Below are positions 30,930-31,667 of a DNA stretch of 31,667 nt, piece after piece. How positions within the stretch are numbered: the stretch's first letter is position 1; each line of letters opens with the position of its first letter. Below the pieces are notes generated by a model that searched no databases, had not been told where the DNA came from, and saw nothing but the letters and a program-made list of their open reading frames with translations. Position numbers and translations under genes: made by a program. The DNA lies in assembly GCA_016703545.1 (NCBI GenBank), contig JADJBX010000013.1:1-31667 (forward strand). Direction: 5' to 3'. Source of the stretch: Candidatus Amarobacillus elongatus. Lineage in GTDB: Bacteria > Chloroflexota > Dehalococcoidia > Tepidiformales > Tepidiformaceae.

Positions 30930-31667
30930 CTAGGCCGGCACGAGCTTCGCGTAGCTCTGCAGCAACCGCTTCGTCCCCGCGGTCTCGAAGTCCACGGTGT
31001 ATTCGACATCGCCGCCGTTTTCGACCGCCGAGACCACCTGCCCGCGCCCGAACTTCTGGTGCACGACCAGCGCACCCTTATCGAAGGTGGCGTGCGCCGG
31101 GGGAGGGCCTTCAGGGATGGGCGCCGCGGCCACGGCCTCGGCGTACGTCTGGCGCGTGGTCGAGCCCCACGGGCGGCTCACTCCCGGGGGTAGGTCCCGC
31201 AGGAAGCGCGACTCCGGGTTCGATGAACTGCCGCCCATCGTGTACCGCCGGAACGCCCGCGTGAGGTAGAGCTGGTCCTCCGCGCGCGTGATACCCACGT
31301 ACGCGAGCCGCCGCTCCTCCTCCATCTGGCGCGGGTCGTCGAAGGAGCGGATGTGTGGCAGCACGCCCTCCTCCATCCCGATCATGAACACCACCGGGTA
31401 TTCGAGCCCCTTCGCAGCGTGCAGCGTAATCAACGTCACCGCCGGCGCCCCTTCGCGCAGTTCGTCCACGTCCGAGACGAGCGCGACATCCTGCAGGAAC
31501 ACCGCCAGGTCTCGCTCCTCGCCGCCCACATCCTCGTACTCGGCGATGACGCGCCGCAGTTCCTCGATGTTCGCGATGCGGTCGTCGGCATCATCGCTCT
31601 CGCGCAGGTACTTCAGGTAGTCCGAATGCCCCAGCACGGCGTCGAAGAGGTCCGTGAGCGGTGCGCC
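30930..31667 (-). CDS. UvrD/PcrA-type DNA helicase, C-terminal part (gene continues beyond the window)
   Basis: This is the last about 245 residues of a superfamily 1A helicase that unwinds DNA during repair and replication restart. The ORF is open to the window edge at 31667, so the N-terminal ATPase motifs are not visible. Seen here are VTLITLHAAKGLEYPVVFM (motif V), the EEERRLAYVGITRAEDQLYL segment (motif VI) and a C-terminal Tudor-like region (VVHQKFGRGQVVSAVENGG), as in PcrA and UvrD. It ends 1 nt before the MscS start. Identification is secure. PcrA versus UvrD cannot be decided from the fragment, so no symbol is given. Confidence 0.5.
   Translation of the reverse strand, partial: GAPLTDLFDAVLGHSDYLKYLRESDDADDRIANIEELRRVIAEYEDVGGEERDLAVFLQDVALVSDVDELREGAPAVTLITLHAAKGLEYPVVFMIGMEEGVLPHIRSFDDPRQMEEERRLAYVGITRAEDQLYLTRAFRRYTMGGSSSNPESRFLRDLPPGVSRPWGSTTRQTYAEAVAAAPIPEGPPPAHATFDKGALVVHQKFGRGQVVSAVENGGDVEYTVDFETAGTKRLLQSYAKLVPA

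Noticed and set aside
1..31667. CRISPR arrays, insertion sequences, prophage or toxin-antitoxin pairs
   Set aside because: No spaced direct repeats, transposase, integrase or phage structural genes were seen.

Overview
This window is about 31.7 kb of uniformly GC-rich bacterial DNA. It is densely coding, with no insertion sequence, prophage, CRISPR array or rRNA. Gene content points to a Chloroflexota-type bacterium, perhaps Dehalococcoidia, but that is inference and there is no 16S rRNA to confirm it. The clues are a Re-citrate-synthase-like enzyme, a two-gene transketolase, an N-terminal LuxR-type HTH fused to a VOC domain, rpmE followed by a DUF1385 gene, and many CoA-chemistry enzymes.

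Layout. 1-2.5 kb: the end of a glycolate-oxidase iron-sulfur subunit gene (glcF, two frameshifts) and a thiolase, ending in a strong terminator. 2.5-4.7 kb (minus): a PAP2-type membrane phosphatase and a NYN/LOTUS putative RNase. 4.9-8.9 kb (plus): ftsH, then rplU-rpmA-rpmE and a DUF1385 membrane protein. 9.0-10.8 kb (minus): split transketolase with GTGA-overlapping genes. 10.95 kb: tRNA-Asp. 11.2-12.8 kb (minus): a thiolase-like/DUF35 pair. 12.9-14.9 kb (plus): a metallophosphoesterase running into a frameshifted CaiB-type CoA transferase. 15-16.2 kb (minus): an acyl-CoA dehydrogenase. 16.6-17.3 kb: a two-TM protein of unknown function behind a 439-nt gene-free leader. 17.4-18.7 kb (minus): Re-citrate/homocitrate synthase-like enzyme with a palindromic operator. 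19.1-21.6 kb (plus): a secreted C39-like papain-fold protein, an overlapping lipoprotein gene and a small protein. 21.7-23.2 kb (minus): DEAD-box helicase. 23.5-24.3 kb: a tiny zinc-ribbon protein and the LuxR-VOC fusion. 24.4-29.4 kb (plus): enoyl-CoA hydratase-like protein, two small membrane proteins, a degenerate SDR, a DUF255 thioredoxin-domain protein and a conserved small protein. 29.4-31.7 kb (minus): UvrD/PcrA C-terminus, MscS channel and a lone CheW-like protein.

Metabolically, the thiolase, thiolase-like/DUF35 pair, CoA transferase, acyl-CoA dehydrogenase and enoyl-CoA hydratase are consistent with an organism that degrades fatty or cyclic acids through CoA thioesters. They sit in separate transcription units, not one pathway operon.

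Three cross-cutting observations stand out. First, five apparent frameshifts plus one lost stop codon are each repaired by adding or removing one base in or beside a short run of identical bases, which suggests consensus-sequence errors rather than real pseudogenes. Second, at least six unit-leading genes have a TANNNT box 6-8 nt before the start codon and no Shine-Dalgarno sequence, which suggests frequent leaderless transcription. Third, intergenic signals are compact: the -35 box of the rplU promoter lies in the loop of the ftsH terminator hairpin. I did not find a clearly new multi-gene system. The best candidates for new biology are the secreted C39-like/lipoprotein pair, the two-TM protein with the long leader, and the regulation of the Re-citrate-synthase-like gene.

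[Format note: the original answer gave no feature confidence values; every confidence of 0.5 is a placeholder required by the schema, not an estimate.]
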